DNA from: Gammaproteobacteria bacterium
GTDB taxonomy: Bacteria > Pseudomonadota > Gammaproteobacteria > HK1
DNA: 16,416 nucleotides
Direction: 5' to 3'
Assembly (NCBI GenBank): GCA_022822245.1
Contig: JAJECB010000309.1
Location: forward strand, 1 to 16,416
Under the pieces are notes generated by a model. That model ran no database searches. It had not been told where the DNA came from and saw only the letters and a program-made list of their open reading frames with translations. A program made the translations under genes and the position numbers. The number at the start of each line of letters is the position of its first letter. Position 1 is the stretch's first letter. Below, piece after piece: positions 8,701-15,107 of this stretch.

Positions 8701-9641
8701 TCGCGCGCGGAGAGCCCCTGGGTGCTGCGCTCCCAGTCCTCCTCGCGCCCGCCCGCGAGCACCACCTGGAGCACCGGCCGACCGCTCGCGTCGAAGGGCG
8801 TCGGGCGCCGCTCCGGGGCGCCCGGCGTCGAGACCGCGAACCCGGTCGCGTTCAGCACGAGGCGCACCCGCGCGTGCGCGAGCATGGCGGAGACGAGGTC
8901 CGCGGAGACCGGGTCCTTGAGGCTCGACACGTAGAGCGGGAGCGCGTTCACCCCGCGTGCGCGGAGGGCGTGTACCAGGGCGTCGACGGGGGTGAGGTTC
9001 GCCGCCTGGACGTGCGCGCGGTAGAAGACGATGGCGGCGGCGGGAGCGCCCTCGACCCACCGCGATACGACCTCGTCCAGGCCGCACGCCCCGCACTCCG
9101 GATGGTAGAGGCCGGCCCGTGGGAGCGGCGCGGGCTCGCGCCACTCGGCCGGATGCCCGATGAGATCGGCCGCGAAGGCGAGGAGGTTCCGGGAGTTCGC
9201 GGGCCCGCCGTGCACGCAGTACTGCCACAAGCGGTGAGTGCTCCCCGCGGACACCGTGCCGAGCGCCGCGAACTCGGGGTCGGGCTGGTCGTCGCCGGGG
9301 AGGAGGGCGAGCGGGATCGACCCGGTGCGGCACGTCTCGACGAGCTGCTCCACCCCGTAGGGCCAGTAGCCGGCGCCCCCCAGCACCCGGGCGACGACGA
9401 GCTTCGCGCTCGCGACCACCGACTCGACGTAGAGGTCCACCGACATCGGGTGGGCGAGCTGCATGAGGTTCGCGAGGCGGAGCGAGGGGAAGTCGTCGCC
9501 GAACCCGGCGCGCGCCCCCGCAAGGCTCGCGAGCTCGGTGTCCGCGGCGGAGAGGAAGACGACGTCGCCCGGGGTCTGGCCGAGATCGACCGCCTCGGTC
9601 TCGTCGACTGCCGACCCCGCCTTCGCGCGCAGCAGGTGCAT
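5733..9641 (-). CDS. cobN: Cobaltochelatase large subunit CobN
   Basis: CobN is the porphyrinoid-binding subunit of the ATP-dependent chelatase that inserts cobalt into hydrogenobyrinic acid a,c-diamide, working with the AAA+ partners CobS and CobT or with ChlI/ChlD-like proteins. The protein has 1302 residues, slightly longer than the usual ~1250-1275. Family landmarks are PARGYNIDP, the DPDLVPPHGY stretch, MGKHGNLEWLPGKS (HGNLEW at 608-613), and NQDNREHDLLDSDDYYQFEGG (about 1141-1160). A Gly/Ala/Asp/Ser-rich insert of about 57 residues (490-546) separates the DPYFLPG segment from the ALRFGKV segment, which are usually almost adjacent. The start at 9641 gives MHLLRAKAG and the conserved VVFLSAADTE strand, but the upstream ribosome binding site is weak. 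No cobS, cobT, chlI or chlD is present in the window. It lies 237 bp downstream of cobW and 5 bp upstream of the kinase gene. Confidence 0.95.
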   Translation of the reverse strand: MHLLRAKAGSAVDETEAVDLGQTPGDVVFLSAADTELASLAGARAGFGDDFPSLRLANLMQLAHPMSVDLYVESVVASAKLVVARVLGGAGYWPYGVEQLVETCRTGSIPLALLPGDDQPDPEFAALGTVSAGSTHRLWQYCVHGGPANSRNLLAFAADLIGHPAEWREPAPLPRAGLYHPECGACGLDEVVSRWVEGAPAAAIVFYRAHVQAANLTPVDALVHALRARGVNALPLYVSSLKDPVSADLVSAMLAHARVRLVLNATGFAVSTPGAPERRPTPFDASGRPVLQVVLAGGREEDWERSTQGLSARDIAMNVALPEVDGRILARAVSFKAEARFDSLTECPIVAYVPRRDRVAFTADLARAWIDLAATPAAERRVGIVLANYPNRDGRLGNGVGLDTPAGTIELLRAMAAAGYDVDGIPADGNALVAAIAAGPTNAGVAGRAIRERLSLDDYLAFFAALPAAVRGAVRERWGGPEGDPYFLPGAGEVAGEGDGAGDNAGADANARKGAGSGAGAEFGARAGAARSADADASASAGAGGAFAIPALRFGKVTVGLQPARGYNIDPAATYHDPDLVPPHGYFAFYAWLRAHARVHAVVHMGKHGNLEWLPGKSLALSAACCPEAALGPLPHVYPFIVNDPGEGTQAKRRAQAVIVDHLTPPLTRAETYGPLADLERLVDEYYEASGVDPRRLAVLRDEILELVERIGLDRDCGIAPGEDAAEALTKLDAYLCELKEMQIRDGLHVFGRSPDPERLLDLLVALVRLPRGEDAGADASLTRALARDLGLDGFDPLDCDLGAAWSGKRPASLATALNGRAAPWRTAGDTVERLEMLARSLVGRSLPCPESWTGTRAVLAEANERIRPALEACAEAEIRGVLTALDGRFLEPGPSGAPTRGRPDVLPTGRNFYSVDTRTVPTAAAWHLGWKSAGLLVERHRQEHGEWPRRMALSAWGTSNMRTGGDDIAQGLALMGVRPTWEPSSGRVTGFEVLPLDLLDRPRVDVTLRVSGFFRDAFPAQVALFDAAARAVARLDEPARGNPIAAAWAADVERLAAGGAARADAERRAGYRVFGSRPGAYGAGLQALIDERGWREEADLARAWIVWGGYAYGGEAEGAAEHAMFETRLRGVEAVVHNQDNREHDLLDSDDYYQFEGGMSAAVHHLSGTRPAVWHNDHSRPESPRVRRLEEEIARVVRARVVNPKWIRGVMRHGYKGAFEMAATVDYLFAFAATARAVGDHHFDAVFEAYVEDREVRAFFDENNPAALREIAERMAEAVERGLWRPRSNSAHLALRELAGG
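8004..8174 (-). repeat. Low-complexity Ala/Gly/Asp/Ser insert within cobN
   Basis: The DNA here is a degenerate series of GCG/GGC-type codons encoding about 57 residues, almost all Gly, Ala, Asp, Ser, Glu, Asn or Arg, with no hydrophobic core. The flanking residues match the continuous CobN family sequence, so this is an insertion at a surface loop that keeps the reading frame. It probably grew by slippage or unequal recombination between GC-rich repeats. The effect on chelatase activity is unknown. Confidence 0.8.
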
Positions 9642-9698
9642 CGTTGCGTTCGCCCCCCGGCTGGCTCGCTCCGGCCCTGACCGGCTCAGTCTGTAGCT

Positions 9699-9727
9699 GC
9701 AGGTGGGTTGACGAAGCGTACTCCGAC
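9699..9727 (+). repeat. REP-like palindromic element, degenerate copy A
   Basis: This 29-base stretch contains GACGAAGCGTACTCCGAC at its right end. It is an imperfect match to the reverse complement of 9761-9791: by eye about 25 of 29 positions agree, with one single-base gap. Its right half can also pair locally (AAGCGT 9714-9719 with ACGCTT 9726-9731). It lies in the cobW-cobN gap, and with copy B it forms an inverted pair. Confidence 0.65.
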
Positions 9728-9760
9728 GCTTGCGCCCCAGGAAGCACGCGGGGCAGGCGA

Positions 9761-9791
9761 TGTCGGATTACGCTTCACCAATCCGACCTGC
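9761..9791 (-). repeat. REP-like palindromic element, copy B
   Basis: GTCGGATT (9762-9769) and AATCCGAC (9780-9787) form a perfect 8-bp stem around a 10-nt loop (ACGCTTCACC). From memory, palindromes with a GTCGGATTACGCTTCG-type core and an AATCCGACCTAC end are highly repeated between genes in many gammaproteobacterial genomes. I cannot run a search to confirm this. Together with copy A, 33 bases away in the opposite orientation, it makes a BIME-like pair that can fold into one long imperfect stem in the cobW-cobN transcript. Confidence 0.8.
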
Positions 9792-9878
9792 GGACTTCGG
9801 TGATCTCCGCCCGATTCCGGTGTCGCCTTCGGCCCGTTCGGGTGAATTCGCCCCGGCTCGAATCGCCACGGGGACCGC

Positions 9879-10910
9879 TCAGCCCGCGCGGAGCGCTTCC
9901 CGGATGCGCGGCTCGTCGAGCCCCGTCTCCCCGATCACCACGAGCCGCGAACGGCGCTCCTCGCCGTCCCGCCACTCGCGGTCGTAGTAGTGCCGGACGC
10001 GCTCGCCGACGCCCTGCACGAGGAGGCGCATGTCCTTGCCCGTGACCGCCGCGAACCCCTTGACGCGGAGGATCCCGTGCGCCGCGACGGCCCGGGCGAT
10101 CCGGCCCGCGAGGGTGTCCGGGCAGTCCACTTCGCCCAGCTCCACGCTGAACGTCGTGAAGTCGTCGTGGTCGTGCTCCCCCGCCTCGTCGAGGTGGGAG
10201 GGACGCGAATCGAGGTCGTCCTCCGCCGCCGCCTCGAGCCCGAGGAGGACGGCCGGGTCCACCGCACCCTCGCGCGCGACGACCCGCTTGACGGCGGGAC
10301 GGAGCATCGACCCGATCTCGTCCCCGATCCGGCGCATCTCCGCCCCGTCGACGAGGTCCGCCTTGTTGAGCACCACGAGGTCCGCGCACCCGAGCTGCTC
10401 CTCGAGGAGCTCCTCGAGGGGGCTCTCGTGGTCGAGGGCGTCGTCGGCCTCGCGCTGCGCCTGGACCGCGGCCGGGTCGGCGGCGAAGAGCCCCGCCGCG
10501 TACGCGGGGGCGTCCACCACCGCGACCACCCCGTCCACCGTCACCCGGGTGCGCACGCTCGGCCAGCCGAACGCCTTGACGAGGGGCTTCGGAAGCGCGA
10601 GCCCGGAGGTCTCGATGACGATGTGGTCGGGAGGAAGGTCGCGGTCGAGCAGGGTCTCGATGGTGGGGAGGAAGTCGTCCGCCACCGTGCAGCAGATGCA
10701 GCCGTTCGCGAGCTCGAGGACGTCGTCCTCCTCGCAGCCCTCGATGCCGCAGCCCTTGACGATCTCCGCATCGATCCCGATGTCGCCGAACTCGTTGATG
10801 ACGAGGGCGAGGCGCCGCCCGTTCGCGTGGGCGAGGAGGTGGCGGATGAGGCTCGTCTTGCCCGCCCCGAGGAAGCCGGTGATCACGGTGGCGGGGATGC
10901 GGGTGGTCAT
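9879..10910 (-). CDS. cobW: CobW, COG0523-family metallochaperone GTPase
   Basis: CobW is a G3E-family P-loop GTPase that binds Co(II) and is thought to deliver it to the CobNST chelatase. The protein is 343 residues. The Walker A motif is GFLGAGKT (12-19). The metal-binding CxCC motif is GCICC (Cys71, Cys73, Cys74), the switch-region ETSG is at 100-103, and the guanine-specificity NKAD is at 182-185. A short HDHDD cluster (246-250), common in this family, lies at the start of the C-terminal CobW_C domain. The start MTTRIPATVITGFLGAGKT is the normal family N-terminus, although the ribosome binding site is weak. It is 55 bp downstream of cobU. The COG0523 family also includes Zn, Ni and Fe chaperones; placement between cobU and cobN supports cobalt. 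Confidence 0.94.
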   Translation of the reverse strand: MTTRIPATVITGFLGAGKTSLIRHLLAHANGRRLALVINEFGDIGIDAEIVKGCGIEGCEEDDVLELANGCICCTVADDFLPTIETLLDRDLPPDHIVIETSGLALPKPLVKAFGWPSVRTRVTVDGVVAVVDAPAYAAGLFAADPAAVQAQREADDALDHESPLEELLEEQLGCADLVVLNKADLVDGAEMRRIGDEIGSMLRPAVKRVVAREGAVDPAVLLGLEAAAEDDLDSRPSHLDEAGEHDHDDFTTFSVELGEVDCPDTLAGRIARAVAAHGILRVKGFAAVTGKDMRLLVQGVGERVRHYYDREWRDGEERRSRLVVIGETGLDEPRIREALRAG

Positions 10911-10965
10911 GGGCGGTGGTCCATCGTTCGATTGGTGGCTTGCGCTCGCGCCATCTCGCGCCGCA

Positions 10966-11493
10966 TCAGGCGGGCTTGAGGACGAGGGGGATCCCCGCCG
11001 TCACGAGCACCACCCGATCCGCCCGCGCCGCGAGCGCCTGGTTGAGCCTCCCCGCGTGGTCCCGGAAGGCGCGGGCCATCGGGTTGTCCGGGACCACCCC
11101 GAGCCCGACCTCGTTGGCGACGAGGACGACGGGCACCGGGGGCACGGCGAGCGATTCTAAGAGAGAGGCCGCCTCGTGGTCGATGTCGCGACCGGCGTGC
11201 ACGAGGTTCCCGAGCCAGACGGTGAGGCAGTCGACGAGGACGCCGGACGCCCCCGGCGCGTGCGCGCGGAGGGCGGCCGAGAGGTCGAGGGGCGTCTCCA
11301 CGGTCGTCCAGCCCGCCCCGCGGCGGCGCGAGCGGTGGCGGGCGATCCGCTCCCCCATCTCGTCGTCGAGCGCCTCCGCCGTCGCGACGTAGACCGCCCC
11401 CGGCCCGGCCACGAGCGACTCCGCATACGCGCTCTTCCCCGAGCGCGCGCCGCCCAGCACCAAGGTCACGGGATCGCGGGGATCGCGGGGCAT
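10966..11493 (-). CDS. cobU: Adenosylcobinamide kinase / adenosylcobinamide-phosphate guanylyltransferase
   Basis: This bifunctional enzyme (CobU/CobP) phosphorylates adenosylcobinamide and then adds GMP, giving adenosylcobinamide-GDP for nucleotide-loop assembly. The protein is 175 residues, close to the usual ~180. The P-loop is GGARSGKS (14-21). RIARHRSRR (49-57) carries His53, equivalent to the guanylated His46 of Salmonella CobU. The segments WTTVETP, VDCLTVWLGNL and ANEVGLGVVP are all characteristic. The start at 11493 is preceded on the - strand by GGAGGCCGGAG; an upstream extension of the frame would run into the riboswitch and is rejected. It is the first gene of the - strand operon and divergent from the riboswitch-controlled genes. 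I see no riboswitch oriented towards it. Confidence 0.94.
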   Translation of the reverse strand: MPRDPRDPVTLVLGGARSGKSAYAESLVAGPGAVYVATAEALDDEMGERIARHRSRRRGAGWTTVETPLDLSAALRAHAPGASGVLVDCLTVWLGNLVHAGRDIDHEAASLLESLAVPPVPVVLVANEVGLGVVPDNPMARAFRDHAGRLNQALAARADRVVLVTAGIPLVLKPA

Positions 11494-11569
11494 TCGGACG
11501 GCTCCGGCCTCCGGGGTCGTTCGGCGCCCCATTTTGCACCGGGGACGCGCGGGACGGGGCGGGCGACGA

Positions 11570-11598
11570 TTGACAATGTGCGGGACATTCTCTTGAAT
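11570..11598 (+). promoter_or_regulatory. Sigma70-like promoter for the riboswitch-cbtBA-cobO transcript
   Basis: A perfect -35 box TTGACA (11570-11575) is followed after 17 bp by TTGAAT (11593-11598), a 4/6 match to the -10 consensus with the conserved first T, A and last T. The expected start, near 11605, is just before the first paired base of the riboswitch P1 stem (11609), which supports the assignment. It sits in a relatively AT-rich patch of a GC-rich region. Confidence 0.75.
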
Positions 11599-11608
11599 GG
11601 CGGGGTTG

Positions 11609-11821
11609 CGCGATCGGGTGTCCGCCAGGTGCCTCGCACCGGCGGATGAAACGGGAAGCCGGTGCGCCGGGCGATGAAGCCCGAGCAAGGCCGGCGCTGC
11701 CCCCGCAACGGTAGGCGGCTGGAGGGAGCCGTGGGCCACCGTCGGCGAAGCGCCGGTTGGCCGACGTTTCCTCCGGGGAGGCACGCTCCAGCCGCGAGCC
11801 CGGAGACCGGCCCGATTCGCG
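11609..11821 (+). ncRNA. Cobalamin riboswitch
   Basis: The conserved blocks of the adenosylcobalamin aptamer are present in order: AGGTGCC near 11627, GATGAAACGGGAAGCCGGTG near 11645, GGCGCTGCCCCCGCAACGGTA near 11693, and the B12 box AGCCCGGAGACCGGCC at 11797-11812. The P1 stem closes well: CGCG (11609-11612) with CGCG (11818-11821), and ATCGGG (11613-11618) with CCCGAT (11811-11816), with T11817 bulged. A peripheral arm pairs GCGGCTGGAG (11715-11724) with CTCCAGCCGC (11786-11795), and CCTCC/GGAGG forms a small hairpin near 11770. It points at cbtB-cbtA-cobO, so cobalt uptake and adenosylation should be shut down when cobalamin is plentiful. Confidence 0.96.
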
Positions 11822-11897
11822 TCCGAAGCGCGGCTTCGTGTTACGGAGGGTGATACGGGCTCGCCGGCGGTGGACTACCCCGTCCGCGCCGATGGGT

Positions 11898-11936
11898 TCC
11901 TCCTTCGAAGCCGTCGTTGACATGGCTCTAGGAGGA
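11898..11936 (+). promoter_or_regulatory. Possible Shine-Dalgarno-sequestering hairpin (riboswitch expression platform)
   Basis: TCCTCCT (11898-11904) is fully complementary to AGGAGGA (11930-11936), which is the cbtB ribosome binding site seven bases or so before its ATG. A second pairing, AGCC (11909-11912) with GGCT (11924-11927), extends the hairpin across an internal loop. A GC-rich hairpin at 11824-11838 (CGAAGC/GCTTCG) follows the aptamer, but no T run follows it. Control at translation initiation is therefore more likely than transcription termination. The pairing is seen in the sequence; the switch mechanism is inference. Confidence 0.6.
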
Positions 11937-11944
11937 GACCCTGC

Positions 11945-12136
11945 ATGGCCACCCCCACCCCTCCCCGGCAATGGGACGCGTCCGCGGACCGGGCCGCCGA
12001 GAACCGGAAGCTCGCGGCCCTCTTCGCCGCGGTCCTTGGCGTCGTGATCGTGTTCGCGGCCGGCTTCGCTCCGAGCGAAACCATGCACAACGCGGCCCAC
12101 GACACCCGCCACTCGTTCGCCTTCCCCTGCCATTGA
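11945..12136 (+). CDS. cbtB: Cobalt transporter subunit CbtB
   Basis: A 63-residue protein with one predicted membrane helix (about 24-42, LAALFAAVLGVVIVFAAGF) and a short C-terminal tail with histidines (MHNAAHDTRH...CH). This is the pattern of CbtB, the small partner of CbtA in a predicted cobalt uptake system found under B12 riboswitches. The start at 11945 follows AGGAGGAG (11930-11937) with good spacing. It is the first gene after the riboswitch, and cbtA starts 17 bp after its stop. The His tail probably takes part in metal capture on the outer face of the membrane, which is inference from family and topology. Confidence 0.9.
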   Translation: MATPTPPRQWDASADRAAENRKLAALFAAVLGVVIVFAAGFAPSETMHNAAHDTRHSFAFPCH

Positions 12137-12153
12137 CACGGGGGAAAGAACCG

Positions 12154-13122
12154 ATGATCCAGCGAATTCTCCTTGCATCCGTCGTCGCCGGGGCGGCGGC
12201 CGGGATCGCCCTCACCGCCCTCCAGTCGGTCGGCGTCGCGCCGCTTCTCTTCGCGGCGGAGACCTACGAGACCGGGATCGGGGACTCCGGTCTCCTCCCG
12301 CACCGCCACGGCGAGCTCACCCACTCCCACGCCGGGGGGGAGCGTGCCCACGAGCACGACGGCCATGCTCTCGTTTCGGCCGGCGACCGGACGGCGTCGG
12401 CGGCGAGCCGCGACGCGCCGGCCGGGATCGGGGACTCCGGTCTCCTCCCGCACCGCCACGGCGAGCTCATCCACTCCCACGCCGGGGGGGAGCGTGCCCA
12501 CGAGCACGACGGCCATGCTCTCGTTCCGGCCGGTAACCGGGCGCCGGCGGCGAGCCGCGACGCGCCGGCCGGAGCCGGCTCCGGCCACGCCGACGGACAC
12601 GGCCACGACCACGGCGGCGCATGGGCGCCGCACGACGGCATCGAGCGCACCTTCTGGACCGGCGTCTCGAACGTCGCGACCGCGATCGGGTTCGCACTCC
12701 TCGTCGTCGCGATCTTCGCGTGGCGCGGCAGCGCGACCTGGCGTCAGGGTCTCCTCTGGGGCGCGGCCGGCTTCTTCGTCTTCTTCGTGAACCCGGCCAT
12801 CGGGGTCCGCCCGGAAGTCCCGGGAGCGTTCGCGGCGAGCCTCCTCGACCGCCAGCTCTGGTGGCTGCTCGCGGTGGCGTGCTCCGCGGCCGGCGTGGGC
12901 CTCCTGATCCTCGCGCCGAGGGCGCTGGCGAAGGTCGCGGGCGCCGCGCTCCTCGTCGTCCCCCATCTCGCGGGCGCACCCCACCCCGAGGTCGAGGGCG
13001 GGCTCGCTCCGGGCTCGCTCGCCGACTCGTTCGTCGTCGCGGCCGCGGCCACCAACGCGGCCTTCTGGCTCGTCCTCGGGGTCGTCACCTCCATCGCGTT
13101 CACCCGGTTCTCGCGGACCTGA
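12154..13122 (+). CDS. cbtA: Cobalt transporter subunit CbtA with duplicated His-rich loop
   Basis: A 322-residue inner-membrane protein, longer than typical CbtA (about 220-250). TM1 is near residues 4-34 and is followed by AETYE, usual for the family. After a large hydrophilic loop the rest of the protein holds about five more helices (near 165-186, 195-215, 225-248, 250-268, 285-312). The loop contains two near-identical units (41-90 and 91-139), each with seven histidines in patterns such as PHRHGELxHSHA and AHEHDGH. A further GHADGHGHDHGG follows, before the conserved AWAPHDGIERT segment. The start at 12154 is preceded by GGGGGAAAG. It lies between cbtB and cobO under the riboswitch. The His loop would be expected to bind or buffer cobalt; that role is inferred. 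Confidence 0.93.
   Translation: MIQRILLASVVAGAAAGIALTALQSVGVAPLLFAAETYETGIGDSGLLPHRHGELTHSHAGGERAHEHDGHALVSAGDRTASAASRDAPAGIGDSGLLPHRHGELIHSHAGGERAHEHDGHALVPAGNRAPAASRDAPAGAGSGHADGHGHDHGGAWAPHDGIERTFWTGVSNVATAIGFALLVVAIFAWRGSATWRQGLLWGAAGFFVFFVNPAIGVRPEVPGAFAASLLDRQLWWLLAVACSAAGVGLLILAPRALAKVAGAALLVVPHLAGAPHPEVEGGLAPGSLADSFVVAAAATNAAFWLVLGVVTSIAFTRFSRT
12272..12568 (+). repeat. Tandem duplication (150 bp + 147 bp) inside cbtA
   Basis: The block 12272-12421 is repeated directly at 12422-12568. By eye there are about eight substitutions and one in-frame 3-bp loss near the end, and several changes alter the protein (Thr/Ile, Ser/Pro, Asp/Asn). The frame is kept. The high identity shows a recent duplication of the histidine-rich loop. 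Confidence 0.95.
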
Positions 13123-13180
13123 TCCGGCGCCGTCGCCCCCCGGTATCCGGTCCCGGAGAACGCCGACCCGTCCGACGACG

Positions 13181-13816
13181 ATGGCAGAGGCACGCAACGA
13201 AGAGGAGATCAACCGCCGCGCCAACGAGAAGGCGCGAAAGCGCAAGGCGGTCCGCGACCGGATCCTCGCGACCAAGACCGTCGAGAAGGGTCTCCTCATC
13301 GTCCACACCGGGAAGGGCAAGGGGAAGTCGACCGCGGCGTTCGGCCTCGTCGCCCGGGCCATCGGCAACGGCATGCGGGTGGGCGTCGTCCAGTACGTGA
13401 AGGGAAAGTGGCAGACCGGGGAGCGCACGGTTCTCGAGCGCTTCCCGGACCAGGTCGACATCCGCACCATGGGCGAAGGCTTCACCTGGGAGACCCAGGA
13501 CCGGGCGCGCGACATCCGGGCCGCCGAGGCCGCGTGGGAGACGTCGAAGGCGATGATCGAGGCGTGCCGGGGCGAGGCCCCGCGCTACGACCTCGTGCTC
13601 CTCGACGAGATCAACATCGTCCTTCGCTACGGCTACCTGCCCCTCGACGAGGTCTGCGCGTTCCTCGCCGGGAAGCCGCCCGCCCTTCACGTGGTGGTGA
13701 CCGGCCGGAACGCGAAGCCGGAGCTCCTCGACATCGCGGACACGGTCACCGAGATGACCATGGTCAAGCACCACTTCCGGGCCGGGGTCAAGGCCCAGAA
13801 GGGCATCGAGTTTTGA
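13181..13816 (+). CDS. cobO: Cob(I)yrinic acid a,c-diamide adenosyltransferase
   Basis: CobO (CobA/BtuR family) transfers the adenosyl group of ATP to Co(I) of the corrinoid, making the upper ligand of coenzyme B12. The protein is 211 residues. A basic N-terminal helix (1-30, NEEEINRRANEKARKRK) is typical of the CobO branch. The unusual P-loop HTGKGKGKSTAAFG occupies 42-55, VQYVKGKW is at 70-77, VLLDEIN at 139-145, and VVVTGRNAKPELLDIAD at 171-187. The start at 13181 matches the family N-terminus, although the ribosome binding site is weak (GGAG near 13155). It lies 58 bp after cbtA, third in the riboswitch-led transcript, and converges on cobD, whose stop is 17 bp away. Confidence 0.96.
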   Translation: MAEARNEEEINRRANEKARKRKAVRDRILATKTVEKGLLIVHTGKGKGKSTAAFGLVARAIGNGMRVGVVQYVKGKWQTGERTVLERFPDQVDIRTMGEGFTWETQDRARDIRAAEAAWETSKAMIEACRGEAPRYDLVLLDEINIVLRYGYLPLDEVCAFLAGKPPALHVVVTGRNAKPELLDIADTVTEMTMVKHHFRAGVKAQKGIEF

Positions 13817-13833
13817 GCCCGGCCGGCCCCGGC

Positions 13834-14820
13834 CTACCTCGCCGTCCAGCCGGTCGCCCAGCCGGCGGCGAGCAGGGCCGCGAGCAACGCGGTGGCGATC
13901 ACGTAGTGGCGGAGCGCGGCACGCACGTCCTTCGACCCGAGGTCGCGCCGCCCCTCGCCCATCCACGCGTCCTCGACCGTGCGACCGCCGTAGCGGCGGG
14001 GCCCGGCGACCGAGAAACCGAGCGCACCCGCCATCGCCGCCTCCGGCCAGCCCGCGTTCACCGAGCGGTGGCGGCGCGCGTCCCGGAAGGCGGTGCGAAG
14101 GGCGCCGTGCGCGCTCGCGCCGGGCAGGGCGAGGGCGGCGCCCGCGAGGAGCGCCGCCGCGAGCCGGGCCGGGACCCAGTTCGCCACGTCGTCCACCCGA
14201 GCCGCCACCCGGCCGAACCACCGGTAGCGCGGGTCGCGGTGGCCGATCATGGAGTCGAGGGTGTTGATCGCCTTGTAGGCGAGGAGCCCCGGGAAGCCGA
14301 GCAGCACGTACCAGAAGAGGGGCGCGACCACCCCGTCCGCGAAGTTCTCGGCGAGCGACTCGACGGCCGCGCGGGCGACGCCGGGCCCGTCGAGGCTCGC
14401 CGGGTCGCGCCCGACGAGGTGGGCGACCGCGGAGCGCGCCTTGGCGAGGCCGGTCTCGAGGCCGCGCGCGACGGCGCCGACGTGGTCGCGAAGTCCGCGA
14501 AACGCGATGAACACACTTGCCGCGACCGCCTCGATGGCGGCGCCCGCGGGCGCGACGAGCACTGCGGACGCAAACGCGTGAAAGACGGCGCCCGCGCCGG
14601 CCGTCGCGAGAGTGACGAGAAGAACGACCGCACCCCCGCGGACGAGCCGGCGCGCGTCGGAAGCGGCGGCATCGTTGAGCCGCGCATCAAGGAACGCGAT
14701 CCCCCGGCCGATTGCCGCGACCGGATGCGGCACGCGGCGGTAGAGGCCAGGCGGATCGCCCACGACGGCGTCCACCGCGAGGGCGGCGAGGGCGAGGGCG
14801 AAGGGGTCGAACGCGAACAT
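13834..14820 (-). CDS. cobD: Adenosylcobinamide-phosphate synthase CobD (CbiB)
   Basis: A membrane enzyme that joins aminopropanol or its O-phosphate to adenosylcobyric acid to give adenosylcobinamide (phosphate). The protein is 328 residues, the normal length. Conserved motifs are VVGDPP (19-24), PHPVAAIG (31-38), ESLAENFADGVVAP (154-167) and INTLDSMIGHRDPRY (185-199). Hydrophobic segments near 5-20, 63-100, 165-185, 215-240 and at the C-terminus indicate several membrane helices. The start at 14820 gives MFAFDPFALALAALAVD, a normal N-terminus; the longer frame upstream is Arg/Pro-rich and rejected. It is convergent with cobO and divergent from cbiX. The name follows Pseudomonas usage, not the Salmonella threonine-phosphate decarboxylase also called CobD. 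Confidence 0.94.
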   Translation of the reverse strand: MFAFDPFALALAALAVDAVVGDPPGLYRRVPHPVAAIGRGIAFLDARLNDAAASDARRLVRGGAVVLLVTLATAGAGAVFHAFASAVLVAPAGAAIEAVAASVFIAFRGLRDHVGAVARGLETGLAKARSAVAHLVGRDPASLDGPGVARAAVESLAENFADGVVAPLFWYVLLGFPGLLAYKAINTLDSMIGHRDPRYRWFGRVAARVDDVANWVPARLAAALLAGAALALPGASAHGALRTAFRDARRHRSVNAGWPEAAMAGALGFSVAGPRRYGGRTVEDAWMGEGRRDLGSKDVRAALRHYVIATALLAALLAAGWATGWTAR

Positions 14821-15107
14821 TTCCCGGGGGCGCCGTGGACGCGGCCGAGCCGATGTTACCCCGCGCCGGTCGCGACGACGCTCGCAGGGACCACCGTGCC
14901 TCGCTCGCGGCGGGCGCGGTTCCACGACTCTCCGCGCGTCCCGTTCGACCGGGGACGGCGGCGTGGCAGTGGGCGCCGGCCGAGGACGGCCCCGAGGCTC
15001 GGGACGTCGACGGACGGAGCCGCGCTGCGGCGGCCGGGCGCGCGAGCTTCCCGGATTGCGCGAACGGGAGCCTCGCGAGTCGGGGGGCAGGCCGGAGGAG
15101 CCGGAGC
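14821..15107. promoter_or_regulatory. Divergent intergenic region between cobD and cbiX
   Basis: These 287 bp must hold the start signals of cobD (leftward) and cbiX (rightward). No B12 box or other riboswitch block is visible on either strand, and no good sigma70 boxes stand out in the GC-rich sequence. GGAGGAG near 15094-15100, just before the cbiX ATG, is the only clear signal. I see no gene in it. Confidence 0.5.
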
